The notes under the pieces: generated by a model
Seen by the model: only the letters and a program-made list of their open reading frames with translations
What the model was told of the DNA's origin: nothing
Databases searched by the model: none
Shown here: piece after piece, positions 42,349 through 50,024 of the stretch
Layout: each line of letters begins with the position of its first letter
Numbering within the stretch: position 1 is the stretch's first letter
Program-made: the position numbers and the translations under genes
Source: Pedobacter frigiditerrae
GTDB taxonomy: Bacteria > Bacteroidota > Bacteroidia > Sphingobacteriales > Sphingobacteriaceae
Assembly: GCF_004331645.1 (NCBI RefSeq)
Contig: NZ_SJSK01000004.1
Coordinates: forward strand, 526,473 to 590,472
DNA: 64,000 bases
Direction: 5' to 3'

Positions 42349-43854
42349 ATGGAAAATATAGTAAAAAGGCCTGCCTTTAAATCGCATTACGATAATTATA
42401 TAGGCGGTAAATTTATTGCTCCCGTAAAAGGAGTTTACTTCGATAACATCTCTCCAATAGACGGAAAAGTTTTTACTAAGGTAGCTCACTCATCTAAAGA
42501 AGACATTGAATTAGCAGTTGATGCAGCTGCAGAAGCCTTTAAAACTTGGAGCAAAACCTCAGCTACCCAAAGAAGTATTATCCTTAATAAAATTGCGCAG
42601 CGAATGGAGGATAACCTAGAATACCTAGCAACAGTAGAAACCATTGATAATGGAAAAGCGATAAGAGAAACATTAGCGGCAGATTTGCCTTTGGGCATAG
42701 ACCACTTTAGGTATTTTGCTGGTATTATTCGTGCTGAAGAGGGTTCACATACCGAGCTTGATCAAAACACAGTATCATTAATTGTTCATGAGCCAATAGG
42801 CGTTGTAGCCCAAATCATTCCTTGGAATTTCCCATTGCTAATGGGAATATGGAAGTTGGCTCCAGCATTAGCCGCTGGTAATTGCGTAGTATTAAAACCA
42901 GCTGAAAGTACACCAACATCTATTATCGTTTTAATGGAATTGATTGGCGACTTATTGCCTCCAGGCGTTATAAATGTTGTAAATGGTTTTGGCTCAGAAT
43001 TGGGTAGACATTTGGTGACCAATCCTAAAGTTAATAAAGCTGCATTTACTGGCTCTACCCCAACAGGGCGATTAGTTATGCAATATGCAACTGAGAACAT
43101 TATTCCTGTTACCTTAGAGTTAGGAGGAAAATCACCAAATGTATTTTTTAGCTCGGTTATGGATCATGATGATGCTTTTTTAGACAAAGCAATTGAAGGA
43201 GCTGTGATGTTCGCATTAAATCAAGGTGAAATTTGTACTTGCCCATCAAGATTATTGATCCAGGAAGATATTTATGAGAAGTTTATAGCAAAAGTAATTG
43301 AAAGAACTGAAGCAATTAAAGTGGGAAGCCCACTAGATAAAACAGTAATGATGGGGGCACAAGCATCTAAAATTCAATATGAAAAAATTGCTGCCTATAT
43401 TAAATTAGGTAAAGAAGAGGGTGCCGAATTACTAACTGGCGGAGATGTAAACCATTTAGATGGCGACTTGGAAACCGGCTACTATATTAAGCCAACTATC
43501 TTTAAGGGGCATAACAAGATGCGCATTTTCCAAGAGGAAATTTTCGGTCCAGTATTAGCTGTAACTACTTTTAAAACAGTTGAAGAAGCAATCGAAATTG
43601 CTAATGATACATTATATGGGTTGGGTGCGGGCGTATGGACAAGAGATGCCCATGAGTTATACCAAGTGCCTAGAGCAATACAAGCAGGTCGTATTTGGGT
43701 AAATCAATACCACGCTTACCCTGCGGGTGCTCCTTTTGGAGGATACAAACAATCTGGCGTTGGTAGAGAAAATCATAAAATGATGTTAGGTCATTACCGC
43801 CAATCTAAAAACATGCTAATTTCTTATGACAAGAATAAACTTGGTTTCTTTTAA
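42349..43854 (+). CDS. exaC: NAD-dependent acetaldehyde/aldehyde dehydrogenase, ExaC/AldB type
   Basis: Oxidises acetaldehyde or related aldehydes to acids. The 501-aa length is standard. The active site has catalytic Cys296 in GEICTCPSR, with an extra cysteine two residues on that is characteristic of the AldB/ExaC group, and the general base Glu in LELGGKSPN. PWNFPLLMGIWKLAPALAAGN and FTGSTPTGR are the NAD-binding signatures. The C-terminal ends with the group-typical PFGGYKQSGVGRENH. The neighbours, a divergent AraC regulator and a downstream DUF779 gene, are the usual companions of this group, supporting the assignment. Confidence 0.92.
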   Translation: MENIVKRPAFKSHYDNYIGGKFIAPVKGVYFDNISPIDGKVFTKVAHSSKEDIELAVDAAAEAFKTWSKTSATQRSIILNKIAQRMEDNLEYLATVETIDNGKAIRETLAADLPLGIDHFRYFAGIIRAEEGSHTELDQNTVSLIVHEPIGVVAQIIPWNFPLLMGIWKLAPALAAGNCVVLKPAESTPTSIIVLMELIGDLLPPGVINVVNGFGSELGRHLVTNPKVNKAAFTGSTPTGRLVMQYATENIIPVTLELGGKSPNVFFSSVMDHDDAFLDKAIEGAVMFALNQGEICTCPSRLLIQEDIYEKFIAKVIERTEAIKVGSPLDKTVMMGAQASKIQYEKIAAYIKLGKEEGAELLTGGDVNHLDGDLETGYYIKPTIFKGHNKMRIFQEEIFGPVLAVTTFKTVEEAIEIANDTLYGLGAGVWTRDAHELYQVPRAIQAGRIWVNQYHAYPAGAPFGGYKQSGVGRENHKMMLGHYRQSKNMLISYDKNKLGFF

Positions 43855-43867
43855 TTTCTGATTACTC

Positions 43868-43891
43868 AGCGCAAGGTATAAGCCTTGCGCT
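43868..43891 (+). terminator. Hairpin between exaC and the DUF779 gene
   Basis: Perfect 9-bp stem AGCGCAAGG/CCTTGCGCT with a 6-nt loop; the tail TTTATCTAATTTTT is only partly T. It may be a partial terminator that lowers DUF779 expression, or an mRNA-stabilising structure. Confidence 0.6.
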
Positions 43892-43937
43892 TTATCTAAT
43901 TTTTAAATTTAAGTTGATTGATTGATAATAACTAAAT

Positions 43938-44315
43938 ATGGTTAAGAGATTAGATGCAACAGAAAAAGCAATTGACTTAATAAAAGAACTTAAAGCCAAA
44001 CATGGCGATTTAATGTTCTATCAAGCTGGTGGATGTTGCGAGGGCACACAGCCTCAATGTTTCGAAAAGAGAGGATTTTATTTGAGAATGAATGATGCCT
44101 GTATTGGAATTATCGAACAATGTGAATTTTGGGTTGATAGGGACCTATTCGAATATTGGAAATTTTCTCATTTCACATTAGACGTACTAGATGGCTTTGG
44201 AGTTGGTGGATTTTCCCTGGAAACTCCTATGGGGAAAACATTTAAAATCCATTACAGGCTTTTTACGCCCGAAGAACTAGAAAATTTAAGACCAATTAAA
44301 AGAGAGGGAGAATAA
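43938..44315 (+). CDS. DUF779 protein, aldehyde dehydrogenase companion
   Basis: A 125-aa protein of the DUF779 family, usually encoded beside ExaC/AldB-type dehydrogenases. Cysteine-rich MFYQAGGCCEGTQPQCF at about 27-43 is the family hallmark and could bind metal or take part in thiol chemistry. The rest has WKFSHFTLDVLDGFGVGGFSLE and FRLFTPEEL-like ending. Biochemical role is unknown. It follows exaC by 83 bp with a hairpin between, and ends before a strong terminator. Confidence 0.9.
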   Translation: MVKRLDATEKAIDLIKELKAKHGDLMFYQAGGCCEGTQPQCFEKRGFYLRMNDACIGIIEQCEFWVDRDLFEYWKFSHFTLDVLDGFGVGGFSLETPMGKTFKIHYRLFTPEELENLRPIKREGE

Positions 44316-44360
44316 TATAAGCCTTTACAAAATCTTTATAGTTTATAATTTGGTTTACTT

Positions 44361-44400
44361 AAGCTAGTTGAACATTGTTCAGCTAGCTTTTTTATTTTAT
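44361..44400 (+). terminator. Intrinsic terminator after the DUF779 gene
   Basis: A 13-bp stem (44361-44373 with 44377-44389, one G-U pair), a 3-nt loop and a TTTTTTTATTTTAT tail. Confidence 0.92.
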
Positions 44401-44421
44401 CAATAAATAAATCTAATTTTG
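44391..44421 (+). promoter_or_regulatory. Promoter of the small gene at 44438
   Basis: TTTA at 44391-44394, a 19-nt spacer and TAATTTTG at 44414-44421 (exact -7 match). The -33 box lies in the T-run of the preceding terminator. The ATG is 16 nt after the box. Confidence 0.7.
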
Positions 44422-44437
44422 GGTACAAATTCAATCA

Positions 44438-44635
44438 ATGAGGAAAGTCCTAGCAGTTATTTTAACCATATTCACATTATACGCCATTAAAGAAACTGTG
44501 GTTATTTTTACTTCGAGCGATGTAGAAATTGCTAGTCACCGAAAACAATTGATATTAATTGCTTTGAGTATTACAGTTCCTTTAGTCGTTTTATCACTTT
44601 GGTTGTGGAGACCTAAACCTAAAAATGTAGAATAA
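44438..44635 (+). CDS. Small two-helix membrane protein, unknown
   Basis: A 65-aa protein: a first hydrophobic segment (about 4-24, VLAVILTIFTLYAIKETVVIF), a short polar loop with SHRKQ, and a second segment (about 38-57, ILIALSITVPLVVLSLWLW), then a basic/proline tail. No family is recognised. The well-formed promoter ahead of it, isolated from exaC-DUF779 by a terminator, is good evidence that it is expressed. It converges on the DCC gene with a 3-bp gap. Confidence 0.65.
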   Translation: MRKVLAVILTIFTLYAIKETVVIFTSSDVEIASHRKQLILIALSITVPLVVLSLWLWRPKPKNVE

Positions 44636-44638
44636 ATT

Positions 44639-45034
44639 TTACCCTAAAAACTTGCTCTTTAACTCTGGTGTAGGCACCCAGCAGCTTTCTTGTTTACCAA
44701 ACCATTTATATCGGTTTTTAGCGATGTAATTATAAACCGCATTTCTTATAAAAGGAGGAACAATAATAAAACCATAGAGTAATGGCCAAAGTCCATTTAA
44801 TTTTCTTGCAACTCTTAATGCGGCAGTAGAGCGTAAATAAACTTTCCCATCTTCTAACAAGATGAAACTATCGAGATTTTCTGGAGCAATTTTAAAAGGT
44901 GTAATTTTTTCGGCAGCGTATTCACTTTGCAGGGAGGCAAAGCGGAAAATATTATTCTTATCTCTTTGGATGGTAAATTGTACTGCCCCATTACAGAGAT
45001 TACAAAGTCCATCGAAAAAAATTACTGGTTGCAT
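44639..45034 (-). CDS. DCC family thiol-disulfide oxidoreductase (DUF393)
   Basis: A 131-aa protein with the DCC signature FFDGLCNLCNGAVQF at about 6-20, whose CNLC could be a redox pair. Later segments (FRFASLQSEYA, FILLEDGKVYLRSTAALRVAR, WFGKQESCWVPTPEL) match DUF393. Function is not known. The frame extends 31 codons upstream, to 45127, but that part would pass through the promoter and a repeat, so the ATG at 45034 is preferred. A -7 box ends only 3 nt before this ATG. Confidence 0.88.
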   Translation of the reverse strand: MQPVIFFDGLCNLCNGAVQFTIQRDKNNIFRFASLQSEYAAEKITPFKIAPENLDSFILLEDGKVYLRSTAALRVARKLNGLWPLLYGFIIVPPFIRNAVYNYIAKNRYKWFGKQESCWVPTPELKSKFLG

Positions 45035-45037
45035 ATA

Positions 45038-45045
45038 CAAATATA
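45038..45045 (-). promoter_or_regulatory. -7 box of the DCC-family gene
   Basis: On the minus strand this reads TATATTTG, an exact TAnnTTTG match, with 3 nt to the ATG at 45034. This implies a leaderless mRNA, or else a start codon further downstream, for which no suitable ATG exists. Confidence 0.55.
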
Positions 45046-45116
45046 AAACTATTAAGGGATTTACTTCCCTATAAAACACAGACTTATGTAAACTAAACCT
45101 TATTGCAGTGGAAATC

Positions 45117-45153
45117 CTTTTTGTCACGCTGAGCGTAGTCGAAGCGCAAAAAG
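45117..45153. repeat. Palindromic intergenic repeat, copy B
   Basis: Terminal arms CTTTTTG and CAAAAAG, inner stem CGCT/AGCG, and on the minus strand the centre TCGACTACGCTC. It is the counterpart of copy A at 1594-1634 in opposite orientation. It lies between the DCC gene and pyrR, which are divergent. Confidence 0.75.
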
Positions 45154-45254
45154 ATTGGAACGAAAAGAAGGACTACCCTCCCCTATAAAAACAGAACATT
45201 GCTTTTCTAATTAAAAATGCAATAATCTAGCAATCAAACAATTTGACACCTTTT

Positions 45255-45286
45255 TTCAACTTTCCAACATTTCAACTTTCCAACAT
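45255..45286. repeat. Perfect 16-bp tandem duplication in the pyrR promoter
   Basis: TTCAACTTTCCAACAT occurs twice head to tail at 45255-45270 and 45271-45286 with no mismatch. The second copy contains the -33 box of pyrR and the first part of the spacer. Confidence 0.85.
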
Positions 45287-45307
45287 TAAAACATTTATCT
45301 ATATTTG
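45277..45307 (+). promoter_or_regulatory. Promoter of pyrR-pyrB
   Basis: TTTC at 45277-45280, a 19-nt spacer and TATATTTG at 45300-45307 (exact -7 match). The ATG at 45323 is 15 nt later, so the leader is about 10 nt and cannot hold an attenuator. Confidence 0.75.
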
Positions 45308-45322
45308 CCCAATCCTTGTTCA

Positions 45323-45868
45323 ATGCAAAAGAGAACCCTGCTAGACGGTCAGAAATTTCAAATCACAATTAAGAGACTTTGTCATCAATTAATTGAGAAC
45401 CATACCGATTTTGAGAATACAGTATTAATTGGAATTCAACCCAGAGGAACTTATTTCGTAGACCGTGTACATCAAGAACTTTCAGAAATTCTAAAAACAA
45501 ATTCCATTAAAAAAGGTCATTTAGACATTACTTTTTTTAGGGATGATTTTAGAAGAAAAGATGGCTTAGTAACGGCGAGTAGCAATACCATTAACTTTAT
45601 TATAGAAGGCAAACAAGTTATCTTAATTGATGACGTTTTGTGGACTGGTAGAACAATTCGTGCTGCGATGGACGCGTTACTGGCTTATGGCCGACCAGAA
45701 AGAGTTGAATTAATGGTATTAATTGACAGAAGATTTTCTAGGCACTTACCTATCGAGCCAAATTATATTGGTCAGCAAGTTGATTGCGTTGACAGTCAGA
45801 AAGTTAAGGTAAGTTGGAAAGAAAATGACGGCGAAGACAAGGTGATTTTATTATCAGAAAAGCAATAA
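45323..45868 (+). CDS. pyrR: PyrR: pyrimidine operon regulator/uracil phosphoribosyltransferase
   Basis: A PRTase-fold protein, 181 aa from the ATG at 45323; the upstream in-frame TTG at 45305 lies within the -7 box and is rejected. VILIDDVLWTGRTIRAAMDAL is the PRPP-binding loop, and GIQPRGTYFVDRV and FFRDDFRRKDG are PyrR signatures. PyrR proteins can make UMP from uracil and, in Firmicutes, bind pyr mRNA to cause attenuation. Here there is no room for a PyrR-binding leader before pyrR (about 10 nt) or between pyrR and pyrB (5 nt). Enzymatic function is therefore the safer reading. Confidence 0.93.
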   Translation: MQKRTLLDGQKFQITIKRLCHQLIENHTDFENTVLIGIQPRGTYFVDRVHQELSEILKTNSIKKGHLDITFFRDDFRRKDGLVTASSNTINFIIEGKQVILIDDVLWTGRTIRAAMDALLAYGRPERVELMVLIDRRFSRHLPIEPNYIGQQVDCVDSQKVKVSWKENDGEDKVILLSEKQ

Positions 45869-45873
45869 GAAAA

Positions 45874-46806
45874 ATGGCAGCAGAAAAACTATCAACTAGA
45901 CATCTTTTGGGCATTAAAGATATTAACCTGAATGATATTGAATTGATTTTCGAAACTGCGGATAATTTTAAAGATGTAATTAACAGACCTATTAAAAAGG
46001 TTCCTTCGTTAAGAGACATTACCATTGCCAATATATTTTTCGAAAACTCTACACGTACCAAACTATCATTCGAATTAGCTGAAAAAAGACTTTCTGCCGA
46101 TGTGGTAAACTTTGCAGCATCTTCATCATCAGTTAGTAAAGGCGAGACTTTAATAGATACCGTAAACAACATTTTAGCAATGAAAGTTGATATGGTAGTG
46201 ATGAGACATCCTTATGCTGGAGCTGGCGTTTTTTTGAGCAAACATATTAAAGCACAAATTGTAAATGCTGGCGATGGCGCACACGAACATCCAACACAGG
46301 CTTTATTAGACGCTTATTCTATTCGCCAAAAACTGGGCGATGTTAGGGGTAAAAAAGTGGTAATTGTGGGCGACATCCTACATTCGAGGGTTGCCATTTC
46401 TAATATACTTTGTTTGCAAATGTTAGGTGCAGAGGTTATGGTTTGCGGACCAACAACATTAATTCCAAAACATATTGCAAGTTTAGGTGTAAAAGTTGAA
46501 CACGATTTAAAGAAAGCGCTGAATTGGTGCGATGTGGCAAATATGCTGCGCATCCAACTAGAAAGACAAGACATTAAATATTTCCCATCGCAACGCGAAT
46601 ATGCAATGATGTATGGCTTAAATAAACAAATATTAGATAATTTAGATAAGGAAATCATCGTCATGCACCCTGGTCCAATAAACAGAGGCGTAGAGATTAC
46701 AAGTGATGTAGCAGACAGCAAACAATCTATCATTTTAGAACAAGTAGAAAATGGAGTAGCAGTAAGAATGGCTGTACTTTATTTACTGGCTAGTCAGAAC
46801 GACTAA
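45874..46806 (+). CDS. pyrB: Aspartate carbamoyltransferase catalytic subunit
   Basis: Joins carbamoyl phosphate and aspartate in pyrimidine synthesis. The 310-aa protein has the carbamoyl-phosphate motif FFENSTRTKLSFELAE, the HPTQALLDAY motif, and HPGPINRGVEI near the C-terminus. The 80s-loop Ser/Lys region SSSVSKGET is present. There is no adjacent pyrI regulatory subunit, so this is the trimeric, unregulated type or one using another partner. It starts 5 nt after pyrR on the same transcript. Confidence 0.96.
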   Translation: MAAEKLSTRHLLGIKDINLNDIELIFETADNFKDVINRPIKKVPSLRDITIANIFFENSTRTKLSFELAEKRLSADVVNFAASSSSVSKGETLIDTVNNILAMKVDMVVMRHPYAGAGVFLSKHIKAQIVNAGDGAHEHPTQALLDAYSIRQKLGDVRGKKVVIVGDILHSRVAISNILCLQMLGAEVMVCGPTTLIPKHIASLGVKVEHDLKKALNWCDVANMLRIQLERQDIKYFPSQREYAMMYGLNKQILDNLDKEIIVMHPGPINRGVEITSDVADSKQSIILEQVENGVAVRMAVLYLLASQND

Positions 46807-46997
46807 AGGTACTTAGTACAAAGTAGTTAGTATTTAGACAATATACTTTCGGACTTCCTGACTTTTCTAACTTCCGGACTTACTTATACCAATTCTCAAA
46901 TCTCTTCGTTAGAACGTTGTTATCAACAGATGTTAATTACTTATGTTGATAAGCTTTGATACTATTTATAATTTAGTACCAACCATATTTGAAACCT

Positions 46998-49900
46998 ATG
47001 CAGAAGAAATTTCTATTAGTTCCCCTCTTTTTAGTCGGCGGTATTACCGCCAGTTTTGCCCAGATAACTCCACTAATCACCCTTAATAAAAACTACCAAA
47101 CCGGCCTAGAATTACTCCAGAACGAGAAATACGTTGCGGCTGCACAACAGTTTAAAATGGTTGAGCAAGTTAGAAGCAAAGCAAGTACTCAAAAAGAAAG
47201 CAATGCAGAATTATCTTTACTAAAAGAAAATGCAAAGTTTTATGCTGCTGTTTGCGCTTTAGAGTTAGGGAATGAAGATGCAGAATCTTTGTTTCTAGAA
47301 TTTATTAGAGAATACCCTTTAAATCCGAATACCAAGCTTGCTTACTTTCACGTAGGTAAATCTTATTTCGCTCAAAAGAATTATACAAAAGCTTTAGAAT
47401 GGTTTGAAAAAACTGAACCAAGTTCTCTTTCACAAAAGCAAAGAGTAGAATATCAATTTAAACAAGGTTATGCTTATTTCGAGTTGAAAAATTTTGAAAA
47501 AGCAGAGCCTCTTTTTGAAGCGGTTAAAAAAGAAGATTCGCCCTTTAAAGAAAGTGCGACTTATTATTTTGCTTACATCAACTACCTTAACAAAGAATAT
47601 AAAACTGCTTTAACCAATTTCGAGAAATTGAAAGGCTCTCCTACCTATGAGGCGAGTTATCCTTACTACATTACTTCAATGTATTATTTGGATGAGCGTT
47701 ATGATGACGTGATTGATTATGCACTTCCGGCAATGGCAAAAACAAAACAACAGTTTGAGCCAGAAATGTTAAGCTTGGTTGCGGCTTCTTATTTTGCAAA
47801 GTCAGAATTTAAAAATTCAGAAAAGTATTTTGCAGAATTTTATTCAAAAGATAAAAACAATACCAAAAACAATCTTTTTATTTACCAGTATGGGTACTCG
47901 CTATTTCAAAATGGGAAGTTTAAAGAGTCTATTCCCGTTCTAGAAAAACTAACTACCGATGATATTTACCTACAAAATGGCATGTACACCTTGGGTAAAT
48001 CTGCTTTGAAATTAAATAACAAGGAAAAAGCTCGCAGTGCGTTTTTTAGAGCATCTAGGTTAAATTTTGATAAAGTAATACAAGAAGAAGCTTGGTTAAG
48101 TTATGCTAGATTAAGTTATGAGTTAGAATTTAATTCTCAAGCGTTAGAGTCAATCCAAACTTTTATCAAGCAATTCCCAAGTTCTAAAAAAATAAACGAA
48201 GCCAGGGTTTTACAAGGTGAAATTTTATTAACAAGCAAAAACTATCAAACAGCTATAGATATTTTAGAGCCTTTACAAAACAAAACGCCTGAAGCAAAAG
48301 AAGCTTATCAAAAAGCAACCTACTTTAGAGGCTTAGAGTTTTACAACGAAAGGGCTTTCCCTAATGCTTTATCTATGTTTTTACGTTCTGGCAATTTCCC
48401 AGAGGATAAAGAAATACATGCTTTAGGTATTTATTGGATGGCAGAATCGATGTATGAATTAAGAAAGTTTGGCGAAGCTGTTAAAACTTTTGAAAAGTTT
48501 TTAGCAATGCCGGCCGCTCAAAAAACAGATGTTTACAACTTTGCTAATTATGCTTTAGGATACGCTGCCTTTGAAGATGAAAAATATACTAAAGCTGCCA
48601 ATTACTTCGAAAAGTTTTTAAATGGCGATGATAAAGATGCCAAAACTGTTACAGATGCAACCATTCGTTTAGCCGATTCTTATTTTGTTAACAAGAACTA
48701 TGGTGATGCAATGGTAAACTATAACAAAATCATCAATGGTAAATTAACTGGAGAAGATTACGCTTTGTTTCAACGTGGAATGATACAAGGTTTGCAAAAA
48801 CAAGACGATGCTAAAATTACTACCATGCAAAGCTTGTTACGCCAATTCCCTAGTTCAAACTATGCTGATGATGCTGGTTTTGAAACTGCTTATACTTATT
48901 TTAATAAAGGAGATTTTGATAAATCTAAATCTGACTTGGTTGATTTAGTAGCTAAATACCCACGTAGTAGTTATGTGCCTCGTGCTTTAGTAACCATTGG
49001 TTTAGTACAATATAACCAAGACCAAGATGATGCAGCTTTAGAATCATTTAAAAAAGTGATTAGAGATTATGCAAGTTCAGTTGAAGCTAAACAAGCGCTA
49101 GAATCAATCAAAAACATTTATGTTGATAGAGGCGATGCAAATGGTTTTATAGCTTATGCAGCTACAACCCCACTTGGAAATTACTCGATGAGCGAACAAG
49201 ATAACATCGTTTTCCAAGCAGCAAATAATAGATATTTAAAAGGAGATGCCCAAGGTGCTTATGAGGCTGTGAATGCATATTTTGAAAAATTTCCAAAAGC
49301 AATTCACGATAAAGAGGCAAAATTTATTAGGGCTGAATCATTAGTGAAATTAAATCGCTCTGCAGAAGCAATCCCAGATTATGATTATATTCTTAATGAT
49401 TGGACAAGCGATTACACAGAGCGTTCATTAATGAGTGTTTCTAAGGTTTTAATGGACGAGAAGAAATATAATGAAGCTATCGTTTACTTAAAAAGACTGG
49501 AAACCACAGCAGATTATAAAGTACATTATACTTATGCCATCAATAACTTATTAAAAGCTTACAATGCATTGGGTATGGCTGATGACATGATGAAATATGC
49601 AGATTTAATCAAAAACTCTGATAAGGCATCGGAAGAAGAAAAGAATAGTTCAGATTTATTTATTGGTAAGGCTTATTTAGTAAAAGCCGATACTGTTCAA
49701 GCAATCAAATCATTCAACAACGTAATAGCTAAAACAAAAACCTTAGCTGCTGCTGAAGCGAAATATAACATTGCGGCGATTCAATATGCCAAAGGCGATT
49801 ATAAAAATTCTCAAAAAACTTGTTTTGACTTGATAAACAATATGCCATCTTATGATTATTGGGTAGCGAAATCGTTTATCCTATTATCAGATAATTACTT

Positions 49901-50015
49901 AGCGCTAAAAGATAAATTACAGGCAAAAAGCACTTTATTAAGTATTATAGACAATTATGAAGGTAAGGATGACATCGTGCCAACTGCAAAGGAGAAATTA
50001 GCTAAAATTAACTAG
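46998..50015 (+). CDS. Large secreted TPR protein
   Basis: A 1005-aa protein with signal peptide MQKKFLLVPLFLVGGITASFAQ. The mature protein is almost wholly TPR/YbgF-like helical repeats; examples are FYAAVCALELGNEDAESLFLEF, AYFHVGKSYFAQKNYTKALEWF, RLADSYFVNKNYGDAMVNYNK and LVTIGLVQYNQDQDDAALESFKK. These resemble the outer-membrane-assembly and CpoB/YbgF class. The frame opens at a TTG (46989), but the ATG at 46998 is preferred. CATATTTG, one mismatch from a -7 box, ends 6 nt before this ATG. The barrel gene follows after 9 nt, and the HU/SPOR-exbB-exbD-tonB genes after that, in one direction. Confidence 0.88.
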   Translation: MQKKFLLVPLFLVGGITASFAQITPLITLNKNYQTGLELLQNEKYVAAAQQFKMVEQVRSKASTQKESNAELSLLKENAKFYAAVCALELGNEDAESLFLEFIREYPLNPNTKLAYFHVGKSYFAQKNYTKALEWFEKTEPSSLSQKQRVEYQFKQGYAYFELKNFEKAEPLFEAVKKEDSPFKESATYYFAYINYLNKEYKTALTNFEKLKGSPTYEASYPYYITSMYYLDERYDDVIDYALPAMAKTKQQFEPEMLSLVAASYFAKSEFKNSEKYFAEFYSKDKNNTKNNLFIYQYGYSLFQNGKFKESIPVLEKLTTDDIYLQNGMYTLGKSALKLNNKEKARSAFFRASRLNFDKVIQEEAWLSYARLSYELEFNSQALESIQTFIKQFPSSKKINEARVLQGEILLTSKNYQTAIDILEPLQNKTPEAKEAYQKATYFRGLEFYNERAFPNALSMFLRSGNFPEDKEIHALGIYWMAESMYELRKFGEAVKTFEKFLAMPAAQKTDVYNFANYALGYAAFEDEKYTKAANYFEKFLNGDDKDAKTVTDATIRLADSYFVNKNYGDAMVNYNKIINGKLTGEDYALFQRGMIQGLQKQDDAKITTMQSLLRQFPSSNYADDAGFETAYTYFNKGDFDKSKSDLVDLVAKYPRSSYVPRALVTIGLVQYNQDQDDAALESFKKVIRDYASSVEAKQALESIKNIYVDRGDANGFIAYAATTPLGNYSMSEQDNIVFQAANNRYLKGDAQGAYEAVNAYFEKFPKAIHDKEAKFIRAESLVKLNRSAEAIPDYDYILNDWTSDYTERSLMSVSKVLMDEKKYNEAIVYLKRLETTADYKVHYTYAINNLLKAYNALGMADDMMKYADLIKNSDKASEEEKNSSDLFIGKAYLVKADTVQAIKSFNNVIAKTKTLAAAEAKYNIAAIQYAKGDYKNSQKTCFDLINNMPSYDYWVAKSFILLSDNYLALKDKLQAKSTLLSIIDNYEGKDDIVPTAKEKLAKIN

Positions 50016-50024
50016 ACATTGAAG

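Noticed and set aside
45804..46172. Minus-strand frame across the pyrR-pyrB junction
   Set aside because: Antisense to two well-conserved genes, with no family similarity.
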